Source: Thermococcus argininiproducens
GTDB taxonomy: Archaea > Methanobacteriota_B > Thermococci > Thermococcales > Thermococcaceae
Length of the DNA: 64,000 bases
Direction: 5' to 3'
Assembly: GCF_023746595.1 (NCBI RefSeq)
Contig: NZ_CP080572.1
Coordinates: 310,001 to 374,000 of the forward strand
A program made the position numbers and the translations under genes. The first letter of the stretch is position 1; every line of letters begins with the position of its first letter. The notes beneath the pieces were generated by a model. The model had not been told where the DNA came from. It made no database searches and worked only from the letters and a program-made list of their open reading frames with translations. This document shows, piece by piece, positions 1-8,114 of the stretch.

Positions 1-248
1 GCCACACCTTCCCATGGCACTTCTACATAAGTATTTGGATCTGCCTTGAAAGTAAGGTCACTATCCTCTATTCCCTGGAAGCCCGGAATTGATGAACCAT
101 CAAATGAAATTCCCTCTGTTATAACTTCCTCGTATCTCCCTATTGGTACCTCCATACCTTTAGCAATACCATCTATATCCACAAAAACAAGTTGGAGAAA
201 ACGTGGTTTACCTGAAAACCCTCTTGCAACGGATTTGATATCGTTCAT
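1..248 (-). CDS. glnA: Glutamine synthetase type I, N-terminal part (cut by window edge)
   Basis: Makes glutamine from glutamate, ammonia and ATP in the cytoplasm. Only about 82 N-terminal residues are present; the gene runs off the left edge. They begin MNDIKSVARGF and include the beta-grasp segment FVDIDGIAKG and the conserved FDGSSIPGFQGIEDSDL motif of type I glutamine synthetases. The ATG at 248 follows a GGTGGGGG Shine-Dalgarno site. A TATA-like element (311-320) and an imperfect palindrome (334-350) lie upstream. Family assignment is firm; completeness cannot be judged here. Confidence 0.93.
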   Translation of the reverse strand, partial: MNDIKSVARGFSGKPRFLQLVFVDIDGIAKGMEVPIGRYEEVITEGISFDGSSIPGFQGIEDSDLTFKADPNTYVEVPWEGV

Positions 249-310
249 TTTTACCCCCACCTTAATGATAATATTTTCATTATTGTCCAGCATTTTTATA
301 CAATATTTCT

Positions 311-350
311 AATATAAGCTTTTCTAATGAACTATTGTCAAAATGGCAAT
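311..350 (-). promoter_or_regulatory. Probable glnA promoter with adjacent imperfect palindrome
   Basis: On the minus strand AGCTTATATT (320-311) is a TATA-like box preceded by an A-rich BRE-like stretch, at a suitable distance from the glnA ATG at 248. Directly upstream lies the imperfect palindrome ATTGTCA-AAA-TGGCAAT (334-350), with one mismatch between arms. Lying just upstream of BRE/TATA, it could be an operator. The binding protein is unknown; this is inference. Confidence 0.45.
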
Positions 351-440
351 TTTTATCCCGAGTTACATTTTTGTGTACAAAACTAGACCAAATCACATAT
401 ATTTTTGATACATATATGTCAATAACATTTTAGGAAAAAC

Positions 441-450
441 CTTTTTATTC
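441..450 (+). promoter_or_regulatory. TATA box of a probably leaderless UPF0216 gene
   Basis: CTTTTTATTC, preceded by an A-rich BRE-like run, is centred about 24 bases before the ATG at 470. No Shine-Dalgarno site lies between them, so transcription probably begins at or next to the start codon. Confidence 0.5.
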
Positions 451-469
451 CCCCTTCAAAAATTCAAAC

Positions 470-877
470 ATGCCTAAAGATGATGAAATTATACAGAAAG
501 AAATTTCCCGTTTGAATGTCCATCTTCCGAAAAGTAGAAAAAAACTTGCCCAACTGCTTAAAGAGGAAGAACCAAAAGTACAACTTAGAGATGGCCAGTT
601 TCACTATTTTAAACGAGAGGAACTCGAGTACATCCTCTCATTAATCGAAGAACACGAAAGAGAGTTCTTATATATTCCAATAATCCTCGAAATCACCACC
701 ACCTGGCATGGATATTTTAGAGTAAGGGGTAAAGTCGCTGTAAAGATCATTGAAAAAATTCTTGGAAACTACGATATGCTAGAGGAAAAAACTGAAATAA
801 TCCTTCCTCGTTACTTATTACCAAAAATACGAAAAAAACTTCCTACTACAACAACCTACGCATTTATTGTGGAGTGA
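470..877 (+). CDS. UPF0216 / DUF61 family protein
   Basis: A 135-residue soluble protein of the archaeal UPF0216 (DUF61) family, whose function is not established. Recognisable features are the N-terminal segment EISRLNVHLPKSRKKLAQLL and the central REELEYILSLI helix followed by a short beta-rich half. The length matches the family. There is no Shine-Dalgarno site and a TATA box sits about 24 bases upstream, so the mRNA is probably leaderless. It is followed after six bases by a small membrane-protein gene that has its own GTGAG-type site, so the two may be cotranscribed. Confidence 0.8.
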   Translation: MPKDDEIIQKEISRLNVHLPKSRKKLAQLLKEEEPKVQLRDGQFHYFKREELEYILSLIEEHEREFLYIPIILEITTTWHGYFRVRGKVAVKIIEKILGNYDMLEEKTEIILPRYLLPKIRKKLPTTTTYAFIVE

Positions 878-883
878 GAAAAG

Positions 884-1150
884 ATGGATGATAACAAAAT
901 ATTGCTTAACTATTATCTATTCACAATTCCCCAGATAACCGTATTTGCTGGAGCTATTTTGGGGATTATGTTAATTTTCAATGTAGAGATTAAAATTGCC
1001 CTTGGAATTTTTGCATCATTTTATGGACTTCTATTGACTATCATAGCGCTTTTAGTTAAGAGACAATTTTCAAAACTTCCACTATACAGAGCAAGCTTAT
1101 TGTTCTTTGTAGGTTTTACTGTGCTCGGAATTTTCCTACTTTTAATGTGA
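884..1150 (+). CDS. Small hypothetical membrane protein
   Basis: An 88-residue protein I do not recognise. It holds three hydrophobic segments (about residues 15-33, 36-57 and 68-87) joined by short basic loops such as LVKRQFSKLPLYR, so it should be a three-helix membrane protein. The gene starts six bases after the UPF0216 stop and is followed 43 bases later by a secreted surface protein, suggesting a small operon. No catalytic motif is visible. Confidence 0.65.
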   Translation: MDDNKILLNYYLFTIPQITVFAGAILGIMLIFNVEIKIALGIFASFYGLLLTIIALLVKRQFSKLPLYRASLLFFVGFTVLGIFLLLM

Positions 1151-1193
1151 AGTTTTATATTTGTTGAGATACTAACTATATAGGGGGAGATTT

Positions 1194-2852
1194 ATGCGAA
1201 GGAAACTTATAGTCCTTATAGTACTCCTACTGATCACATCTATGGTATCTTCACAAACCCTCCTATTCTCAACTCTAGAAGAAAAAATAGTCGTGATTTC
1301 GGGAGACTATAAAGAAGGGACTCTAACGTTGATAAACAATGCAGATAAAGACTTCCAAATTGTGACGTTTCGCAGATATTACGTTTTGGATTCCAAAAAC
1401 AACGAGATCTCTGGAATCACGCTGGAAATATACAAACCTGATGGAGAGCCTCTATCTACTGGTGTTCTCTATACATATTGGAAGTCAGGAGAAGAAAGAA
1501 CTCTAAGGTATAAGATTTATGTAAATGAAAGTGTCAAACCAGGAACTTATACACTTTTCATGGTGCTTTGGGGATTTTTAAGCTCTGGGGATCTTAGGGT
1601 TATACAAATTCCAGTTACTCTTGAAATAACAGATGTACCTCTAATGTTCAAAGAGGCCTTTGTTGAAGTTAAAGAACGGTCAGTTAAAACAAACAGAATA
1701 CTCACTGGAGAGACCATTGTAATATACTCTACGGTTCATAATCTCAAAAATTCTCCAGTATCAATAAATGGAACAGCGTACTTAGAGAAAAATGGAAAGC
1801 GATATCTTAAAACAGATATAGCCATGAATCTGACTCCAGGAGATAACTCACTTCAAGTGGAGATCCCAATCCCATATGATCTCCAAGCTGGCGAATATAG
1901 ACTCATATACAAGTTAGAATATTCTAAAGGCACATATCTTTTCTCAAAAGTTTTTTACATCACTTTTGGAGTGGATTTAACAGCAATTTCTTTGGAAAAG
2001 ACAGAAGTTATGGAAGATGAAAAAAATACCCTATATCTAACCCTGTTTTCGGAAAGGGACATCGTAGTTAATTACACTATAGAAGTCTATGGAGTCAACA
2101 ACGAACTTTTACACAACTCTACAAAAGCTATCAAAATAGAAAAAGGAAGTACAATAATACAAGACGAGATACCTTCTTTATCCCCAGGAAGCAAAAAAAT
2201 CATGAGCAAAATTAGCTTTGGGAAAATAACTCTTGATCAGGGATCCATCTCCTACAATGTACTTGCATACCCACAAATCGAGAATATACTGTACAAAGAA
2301 ATCTCCTTAAACGAGAATAAGGCAACAGTTCAGTTTTCCATAACGCTCAGCAATGCCAACTCGAAGGAAGTGGTTACTAAACTATCCTATAGATTCTTCA
2401 GGCCCAATGAAACTATCCACAAAGGATCAAGAGACTTATCCCTATCTCCAGGAGAAAATTACGTGAATATTACCCTGGAACTTCCAATAGGAGAGAAGAT
2501 ATACTACGAGTTTTCCCTAATACAGAATAATAAGGAACAGAAGATCAGTGGGGATCTGGAGATAAAACCTCCTGCTCCTCCAACTTCCACTTTCTCACAG
2601 TCATCAACCCCTCTAACTTCCACAACAAACACTACTATTCCTACTCCAGCCCCTCAACAAAGAAATATTCTTACATATATTGCCATACTACTCATAATAA
2701 TCTTCTTAGTATTACTGATCCTCTATTTGAAACCAGCACCTTCAAAGAAAAGACGTGAGAGACCAAAACCCAAGAGGAGATCCCCCATAGGCAAGTTCAA
2801 GAGACCAAAAGAACCCGAGATCAAAGAGTACAGAGAATTACCGAAAAAATAG
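1194..2852 (+). CDS. Secreted, membrane-anchored surface protein with beta-sandwich (CARDB/NEW3-like) domains
   Basis: A 552-residue protein with an N-terminal signal peptide (about 1-20). The roughly 460-residue exported part is rich in beta-strand patterns (GTLTLINNADKDFQIV, TVHNLKNSPVSINGTAYL) like CARDB/NEW3-type Ig-like domains. It continues into a Ser/Thr/Pro linker (about 460-485), one transmembrane helix (about 488-510) and a very basic tail of about 40 residues. The layout is that of a surface protein anchored at the C-terminus with a cytoplasmic basic tail. GGGGGAG before the ATG at 1194 supports the start. Exact domain names are by pattern only; the ligand is unknown. Confidence 0.6.
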   Translation: MRRKLIVLIVLLLITSMVSSQTLLFSTLEEKIVVISGDYKEGTLTLINNADKDFQIVTFRRYYVLDSKNNEISGITLEIYKPDGEPLSTGVLYTYWKSGEERTLRYKIYVNESVKPGTYTLFMVLWGFLSSGDLRVIQIPVTLEITDVPLMFKEAFVEVKERSVKTNRILTGETIVIYSTVHNLKNSPVSINGTAYLEKNGKRYLKTDIAMNLTPGDNSLQVEIPIPYDLQAGEYRLIYKLEYSKGTYLFSKVFYITFGVDLTAISLEKTEVMEDEKNTLYLTLFSERDIVVNYTIEVYGVNNELLHNSTKAIKIEKGSTIIQDEIPSLSPGSKKIMSKISFGKITLDQGSISYNVLAYPQIENILYKEISLNENKATVQFSITLSNANSKEVVTKLSYRFFRPNETIHKGSRDLSLSPGENYVNITLELPIGEKIYYEFSLIQNNKEQKISGDLEIKPPAPPTSTFSQSSTPLTSTTNTTIPTPAPQQRNILTYIAILLIIIFLVLLILYLKPAPSKKRRERPKPKRRSPIGKFKRPKEPEIKEYRELPKK

Positions 2853-2860
2853 TCCAAAAT

Positions 2861-2870
2861 ATTTATAACT
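2861..2870 (+). promoter_or_regulatory. TATA box of rnpB
   Basis: ATTTATAACT is centred about 27 bases upstream of the first base of the P1 helix of the RNase P RNA at 2893, the normal archaeal TATA-to-start spacing. It lies just after the stop codon of the preceding gene (2852), so rnpB appears to have its own promoter. Confidence 0.65.
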
Positions 2871-2892
2871 CTACTTTTATTAAAATTAAATA

Positions 2893-3216
2893 GTGAGGGG
2901 GCTGGGGCTGTCGGGTAGTAAGCCTGAGGAAGTTCCGCCCACCTCACCGGGGCCGCGGTGTCGTAAGGCACCTCCCGAAAGGGAGGGCAACGGCGCAGAA
3001 ACGACACGTCCCCTCAAATAGGAGGATGAAAGCGGTGAAGGTCTTCGGCAACGAAGACCGAGCTAACCCGCAGACGATTTGAGGGGGAACGGTGAAACGG
3101 CCGTCCCGCGGGGTGCAAGGCCAAGCTAGGGACGATGAATTCCCGGTGGGAGTCCCGTGGTGGGCCGCTTAGTCGAATGCCCCATTTTTACAGAAGGCGG
3201 GCTATAGCTCCCTCAC
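2893..3216 (+). ncRNA. rnpB: RNase P RNA (archaeal type A)
   Basis: Catalytic RNA that removes 5' leaders from pre-tRNAs. The universally conserved core blocks are visible: GAGGAAGTTCCGCCCACC (CR-I region) near the 5' end, GCAGAAACGACACG in the middle, and ACAGAAGGCGGGCTATAG (CR-V) near the 3' end. The ends form an 11-bp P1 helix, 2893-2903 with 3206-3216, with one G.U pair. The 324-nt length fits Thermococcales. It is much richer in G+C than its flanks, as expected for structural RNA of a hyperthermophile. Its 3' end overlaps the stop codon of the convergent EamA gene. Confidence 0.96.
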
Positions 3217-4076
3217 TTCATTTTCATATCTAAAAACGAAGCCACCAATATTAGCGAACCCCCAATAACAGTTCTAAATGTTGGTATTTCTCCTAGAAGT
3301 ATCGCTGCATAAACTATTGCACTTAGTGGATCAAGATAACTTAAGAGTGCTGCTTCATTAGCTTCAACCTCTTTAAGGCCGTCCATGTAGATAAAAAGCG
3401 CAAACACAGTATGAATAATTGCTATAAAAGTAACCACTATGAAAGAGTTTAAAGAAACATAGAAATCTCCTACACTTACTAGAACAGGAAAAAGAATCAA
3501 CGTAGCAAAAAATAACTGAAAAAATGTTAGATTGGAACTATCAATATCCCTAAGATATCGACCCAAAATAGTTACACTCGCATAAAAAATTGCACCTAAA
3601 AAAGCAAATAGTATTCCAACAAAGTCCTTATTTCCAAGGGACATCTCTGTTTGGCTTCCTATTAAAAAAGCCCCTAAAAAAGCTAAACATACTAGAACTA
3701 TCCTTATTTTTGTAATATTCTCTTTCAAAAACACTGAAGATAGTATAACTACTATTATAGGCGCCAAATAATAGATAAGAGTTGCTTTGGCTATGTTAGT
3801 ATACATGATTGCGGAAAAGAAAAATACCCAATTTAAAGCCAAAACAAACCCCAATAGAAATACCAAACCAATCTTAGGTCTCACATTTAAAAAAGCGCCC
3901 TTAACCCAACCAGCATTCTTTAATAAATGTATCAAAATAAGGAGTATACTCCCTAAAAGAACCCTATAAAAGGCCAATTTTAGACCATCTAATTCAGAAT
4001 AGCGAGCAAAAACCCCTACACTGCCCCATATCAACATCGAGAATATTATTTTAGCCCTTCCCTGTAGCATACTCAC
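3213..4076 (-). CDS. EamA/DMT-family membrane transporter
   Basis: A 287-residue integral membrane protein with ten predicted helices forming the two EamA halves: the first begins at MLIWGSVGVFARYSE, the second around LGAIFYASVTILGRYL. The drug/metabolite transporter superfamily exports or imports small metabolites; the substrate cannot be read from sequence. Its start overlaps the priS stop by four bases (ATGA-type junction at 4073-4076), so it should be cotranscribed with the primase genes. Its last codons overlap the 3' strand of the rnpB P1 helix on the opposite strand. Confidence 0.85.
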   Translation of the reverse strand: MSMLQGRAKIIFSMLIWGSVGVFARYSELDGLKLAFYRVLLGSILLILIHLLKNAGWVKGAFLNVRPKIGLVFLLGFVLALNWVFFFSAIMYTNIAKATLIYYLAPIIVVILSSVFLKENITKIRIVLVCLAFLGAFLIGSQTEMSLGNKDFVGILFAFLGAIFYASVTILGRYLRDIDSSNLTFFQLFFATLILFPVLVSVGDFYVSLNSFIVVTFIAIIHTVFALFIYMDGLKEVEANEAALLSYLDPLSAIVYAAILLGEIPTFRTVIGGSLILVASFLDMKMK

Positions 4077-5101
4077 TCCTCCAACTTCTCCACCCAGAGC
4101 TTATATGCCTCTTTGACTTCTTTTTCTCTGAATTTTGGCACCGCATTTTTAAAGGGGTCAAATTTTTCAAGATCCCTTTCATTGATCCCAATATATGTAG
4201 TTATAAGGCCCACTTTTGAATGTAGAGAGGAAGGAAGTCTTAAAATCCGTTTAATATCTACCGTAACTCTACCATCAAAATAAGCTTTAGAAAAAGTAGT
4301 TGACAGACTAAAAAGTCTCAGCAGTGTTCTGTATCCCACTCCGCGAGGAAATGCAGTTAACATACCTTTTTCTACAAAATCCCTATATATGTGCTCCTTC
4401 TTTTCTAGTATCTGTTCAATTTGTCGCCTATTTAGACCAATGTTTCTCAAATGATACTCAGAAACACGCTTAATAAAATATCCAAATCTAAATCGAAATA
4501 CTCTGAAATATCCGGAAGATAATAATATCCTCCTTTCTTGAAGATCCTCGAAAGCAACCTCTTCAGCACTGGAAATATAATTTAGAATTTTCTCTCTTGC
4601 TTTCGAATCCAGACTAAGTGCCCAATCATCTAAAACCCGTATGTGATATCCTCTTCCCGAGTAAACAAGGTGAACATTCTCAAATCCAAAGTCTTCCTTT
4701 AGTATAATGAAAGTATCTTTAGTGAGCTCTTTGGCATCTTCTAAACATATCGGACATACTTTCCCTGTTTCATGATTGCATCTTTTCAGAGGCAAGTCTT
4801 TTGCATCTATATCAAAAACAAGCTCCGCTCCTAGCCATCCTTTCATATTTCTCGGTTCTTCATAAAGAGCAACGCTTGAATAGATCGAATATGGGGCTGT
4901 TATCTTTATGTAATCCTCTAAATCTTTTATATGGTAGAACACGTTTTTTCTATCATTAGGGCCTTCTCCGGTATGATCGAAACCAAACTCCCTATTTTCA
5001 AGAGTTTTAAGTATGAATGAGGGTATCTTCCGTACATTCCATTCCTCTGAATAATATTTTGCCCTCTCTCCTTTACTCATCTCTCTAAAGAGTTCACTCA
5101 T
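4073..5101 (-). CDS. priS: DNA primase small (catalytic) subunit PriS
   Basis: Catalytic subunit of the archaeal/eukaryotic-type primase, which makes primers for DNA replication. The 342-residue length matches Pyrococcus PriS. The metal-binding acidic motif is LVFDIDAKDLP (about 94-104). A zinc site is suggested by CNHETGKVCPIC, and the conserved nucleotide-binding SGRGYHIRV follows near residue 148. It overlaps the upstream priL gene by eight bases and the downstream EamA gene by four, forming a tight operon. Confidence 0.96.
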   Translation of the reverse strand: MSELFREMSKGERAKYYSEEWNVRKIPSFILKTLENREFGFDHTGEGPNDRKNVFYHIKDLEDYIKITAPYSIYSSVALYEEPRNMKGWLGAELVFDIDAKDLPLKRCNHETGKVCPICLEDAKELTKDTFIILKEDFGFENVHLVYSGRGYHIRVLDDWALSLDSKAREKILNYISSAEEVAFEDLQERRILLSSGYFRVFRFRFGYFIKRVSEYHLRNIGLNRRQIEQILEKKEHIYRDFVEKGMLTAFPRGVGYRTLLRLFSLSTTFSKAYFDGRVTVDIKRILRLPSSLHSKVGLITTYIGINERDLEKFDPFKNAVPKFREKEVKEAYKLWVEKLEE

Positions 5102-6290
5102 TGTTCTCCCCCGTTGATTTTTCTTTTTTACTTTCTAAGTAGAGCTTCCTCAGATAATACGTGAGGGGATTTCTAATATACCTGCAATCCCTATCAGGCT
5201 TACAAAGTTGAGGAGCGCTTGCCCGTATCTTCTCACAGTTAGGGGGGAAATACCAAGTAGAACTTCCACTATCTTCTAAATTTGGTTCCAACGTATACCC
5301 AAAGCCAAGATGGTACCATATATTCTTAATTTCATTTGGTTGATCTTGAAATAATGGTGGACTGCACCTATTACCCGCTTGGACTATTACAGGTAAAATC
5401 TCTTCCTTGATGACTTTTAAATCCTTTATACAGTCTTTTACTTTAACATCTCTCTTAGAGGGATTTGGACATATTCTAGCGTAGCTCAAAAAGGAGGTCA
5501 AAAGGACTGTTATTCCATAGTTTCTCAAACCACTAGGTACGCCATTTAAAACTATCTTAATACAAGGAGGAAAGAGCTCAAAACGTAGTGGTTGGGCTGT
5601 TGCACTTCCAAGCCTCTCAAGCCTCTCTTTAAACTGCTCTCTAGCAATTTCACTTAGCCCTGAATACAATTCCATGTAATATTGTGGTAGTTCCTCCCGA
5701 ATTTCATAGAGTATGTTAACTGCCCTCTCCATATTTCTCCCAAAGCTTCTTTTCCACAACTCAATAAGTTGAGATCTATTAAGGTACACATATCCCCCTT
5801 TTATATAAAAACCTTTGAGAGAGTCCTCATTAAGCATTAAAAAATCTTTTAATGCAATCTTATATTGCAGAAGGTATTTCTCCTTCTCCTCAGATGGTAG
5901 TTCTTTATGTAAACTTTTTTCAAGTATGGTTCTGTCTTTTCTGGGAAGTTCATCTGCCTGCACTTTTTCTATGGGTAATGCCAGTTCTGAAAAATTTCTC
6001 GATTTTTCTATCCTTGCTAGGTATATTCTCAAATTTGCTTCTTTAACAAGTTCCATCTCTAAGCCGTATGGAGAAAATGCTAACGCCCCCAACAAGGCGT
6101 AGAAACTTATTAAGTCCTTCCATTCATCAAATCTCAGAATATGTTGAGGAACTTCCCCGCTTTTTAACCATTTGACCCGTTCTAATGCCATATCAATACC
6201 AATATGATTCGGAATAACTTCTAATAGGTCATTAATACTTCCAAATTCTTTTAATATCTCCTGAGCATGTTTTCCAAACGGATCTAACAT
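5094..6290 (-). CDS. priL: DNA primase large subunit PriL (iron-sulfur)
   Basis: Non-catalytic partner of PriS that regulates primer initiation and length. It has 398 residues with an alpha-helical N-terminal half and a C-terminal domain carrying the conserved cysteines of the 4Fe-4S cluster. Visible Cys contexts are GNRCSPPLFQ, FPPNCEKIRA, APQLCKPDRDC and RNPLTYYLRK. The ATG follows AGGAGGTGGGTGG directly. A TATA-like TTTTTATAAG at 6355-6346 gives a plausible promoter. First gene of the priL-priS-EamA operon. Confidence 0.95.
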   Translation of the reverse strand: MLDPFGKHAQEILKEFGSINDLLEVIPNHIGIDMALERVKWLKSGEVPQHILRFDEWKDLISFYALLGALAFSPYGLEMELVKEANLRIYLARIEKSRNFSELALPIEKVQADELPRKDRTILEKSLHKELPSEEKEKYLLQYKIALKDFLMLNEDSLKGFYIKGGYVYLNRSQLIELWKRSFGRNMERAVNILYEIREELPQYYMELYSGLSEIAREQFKERLERLGSATAQPLRFELFPPCIKIVLNGVPSGLRNYGITVLLTSFLSYARICPNPSKRDVKVKDCIKDLKVIKEEILPVIVQAGNRCSPPLFQDQPNEIKNIWYHLGFGYTLEPNLEDSGSSTWYFPPNCEKIRASAPQLCKPDRDCRYIRNPLTYYLRKLYLESKKEKSTGENNE

Positions 6291-6483
6291 CCACCCACCT
6301 CCTATTAATGCTCACATTAGAATAAAACTCTTTTGTTGCCTAGGCTTATAAAAAACAATTAAAATATTAGAAATATTCCAATGAGTATTGGCAAATATGA
6401 GTAAATTTCCAAAAACCTTATATTCTCATATTAAATAACTTTAATAGTTAGAAACAAATTAAGTTAACTGCAAGGTGGGAATT

Positions 6484-7233
6484 ATGACCAACTCGTTTCC
6501 AACTAAAAGAGTTAAAAGTGGGATACCGGGGTTTGACGATCTGATAGGAGGAGGTTTCCCCGAAGAATCCACCGTCCTTATCACAGGGAGTACTGGTACC
6601 GGAAAAACAACATTCGTCGCCCAATACATCTACAAAGGAGCAGAGGAATATGGAGAACCCGGTGTTTTTGTCACATTAGAGGAGAGAGCCAAAGATATTA
6701 GGAGAGAAATGGGCCAATTTGGATGGGATCTCGAGAAATATGAAAAACAAGGCCTCATAGCCATAGTGGATGGCGTTAGTTCTATTTCTGGTATTCCCTC
6801 TGAGGAAAAATTTGTACTAGAAGACACCATAAATGTTGACAGCTTTTTAAGATACATATATCGTGTTGTTAAAGCAATAAATGCAAAAAGACTTGTTATT
6901 GACTCAATCCCCTCAATAGCATTTAGACTCCAGGATGAAAGAGAAATTAGAGGAGTTTTATTAAAACTCAACACAATCCTCCTTGAAATGGGAGTGACAA
7001 CTCTTCTAACAACTGAGGCTCCCGACCCCAAAGGAGGTAAAATTAGCAAATATGGAATAGAAGAATACATTTCTAGAGGTGTTGTACTTCTTGATCTTCA
7101 AGAGAAGAACATAGAACTAAAGAGATACCTATTAGTCAGGAAGATGCGTGGTACCAGGCATTCAATGAGGAAATACCCATTCGAAATAACTAACAAAGGA
7201 GTCGTGGTCTATCCAAGTGGAGAGATTTATTAA
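6484..7233 (+). CDS. KaiC-like/RadA-family ATPase (single domain, catalytic residues intact)
   Basis: A RecA-fold ATPase of the KaiC/RadC-like archaeal family, about 249 residues. It has Walker A GSTGTGKTT (about residues 36-44), the KaiC-type catalytic glutamates in VTLEERAKDIRREM, Walker B RLVIDSIPS, and the C-terminal signature MRGTRHSMRKYPFEITNKG. The role of such single-domain proteins is mostly unknown; some act in signalling or motility. I choose the ATG at 6484 because AAGGTGG sits before it; the in-frame GTG at 6475 lies inside that site. A second, degenerate KaiC gene follows after 15 bases, implying a functional pair. Confidence 0.85.
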   Translation: MTNSFPTKRVKSGIPGFDDLIGGGFPEESTVLITGSTGTGKTTFVAQYIYKGAEEYGEPGVFVTLEERAKDIRREMGQFGWDLEKYEKQGLIAIVDGVSSISGIPSEEKFVLEDTINVDSFLRYIYRVVKAINAKRLVIDSIPSIAFRLQDEREIRGVLLKLNTILLEMGVTTLLTTEAPDPKGGKISKYGIEEYISRGVVLLDLQEKNIELKRYLLVRKMRGTRHSMRKYPFEITNKGVVVYPSGEIY

Positions 7234-7248
7234 GGGAGGGAGTTTTAA

Positions 7249-8028
7249 TTGAATCCATACCACAACCCACTAGCTAAATCAGAGCTAGAAGAGAAAGTTG
7301 AACGCATTCCTACAAACATCATTGACCCCTTATTAATGGGGGGGATTCCACGGGGTAGCGTTGTTCTCCTCATAGGGGACCCAAAATCAGGCAAAACAAC
7401 ATTTATAAGCCAATTTATATATAATCAGCTGATTTCCGGAGCCAATGTAATCAGCCTCCTTGTAGACATTCCTCGTTATGAATTCATAAGTAATGCCCTA
7501 GATTTCGGGTGGAATTTTATCACACACCTAAATGAAAGGCTACACCTTTTAGATGCGTATACTCAAAGAATCAGGGGAGGTCCTAAATTTTCTTTTACTG
7601 AGGAAGCAATTCCCGATATCAGGGACACTAGTCAGATAATAGACATAATTAAAGATACCACAACAAGGATTCTCTTAAATAACCCACACAATGAAGAACC
7701 CCTCACAGTAGGAATAATCTCATCCCTAACCCCCATGTTCTTTGAGACTGAAAAAAAAGAGATATACAAATTTTTAGAAGACTTAAAAGCATTTTCTCAT
7801 AAGAACAAACAGGTGTGGATAATAGAAATGAACTCCGGGGTGGAAGAACCCCAAGTAGAGACAATAATCAAGGCAATAGTAGATGGGATAATTGAAATGA
7901 GACTCTTTGAGGAAAATCATACCCTTCAAAGATATCTCAGAGTATACGGGATGAGAAGAACCAGACATCTCCTTTCTTGGGTCCCCTACGACATAACTGA
8001 CAAGGGGATTGTTCTTAAACTCGAATAG
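7249..8028 (+). CDS. KaiC-like protein, degenerate partner
   Basis: A 259-residue RecA/KaiC-fold protein, starting at TTG behind GGGAGGG. Walker A is intact (GDPKSGKTT), but the catalytic Glu pair of the neighbour (VTLEER) is replaced by LLVDIPR. The Walker B position reads TVGIISSL with no Asp, against LVIDSI in the neighbour. The C-terminal block survives as MRRTRHLLSWVPYDITDKG. This points to a nucleotide-binding but probably non-hydrolysing subunit, perhaps in a mixed ring with the preceding ATPase. The functional reading is inference; the residue differences are directly visible. Confidence 0.75.
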   Translation: MNPYHNPLAKSELEEKVERIPTNIIDPLLMGGIPRGSVVLLIGDPKSGKTTFISQFIYNQLISGANVISLLVDIPRYEFISNALDFGWNFITHLNERLHLLDAYTQRIRGGPKFSFTEEAIPDIRDTSQIIDIIKDTTTRILLNNPHNEEPLTVGIISSLTPMFFETEKKEIYKFLEDLKAFSHKNKQVWIIEMNSGVEEPQVETIIKAIVDGIIEMRLFEENHTLQRYLRVYGMRRTRHLLSWVPYDITDKGIVLKLE

Positions 8029-8085
8029 GCCTGCTTTTATTTTACACACTATTTGTTTTTGATCTCTTACCTTTTAAGAGTAAGA

Positions 8086-8093
8086 TTTTTAAG
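8086..8093 (+). promoter_or_regulatory. TATA box for a probably leaderless gene at 8115
   Basis: TTTTTAAG lies about 25 bases before the ATG at 8115 with no Shine-Dalgarno site in between, so transcription likely starts at or near the start codon. It separates this gene pair from the KaiC pair. Confidence 0.45.
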
Positions 8094-8114
8094 ACATGTA
8101 TATTACTATCTACC

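Noticed and set aside
46-312. Plus-strand open frame of 88 codons at the left end
   Set aside because: It is antisense to the glutamine synthetase N-terminus, whose protein motifs on the minus strand are unmistakable.
2723-3007. Minus-strand open frame of 94 codons
   Set aside because: It lies antisense to the end of the surface-protein gene and the 5' part of RNase P RNA; proline/arginine-rich composition reflects the G+C-rich RNA gene.
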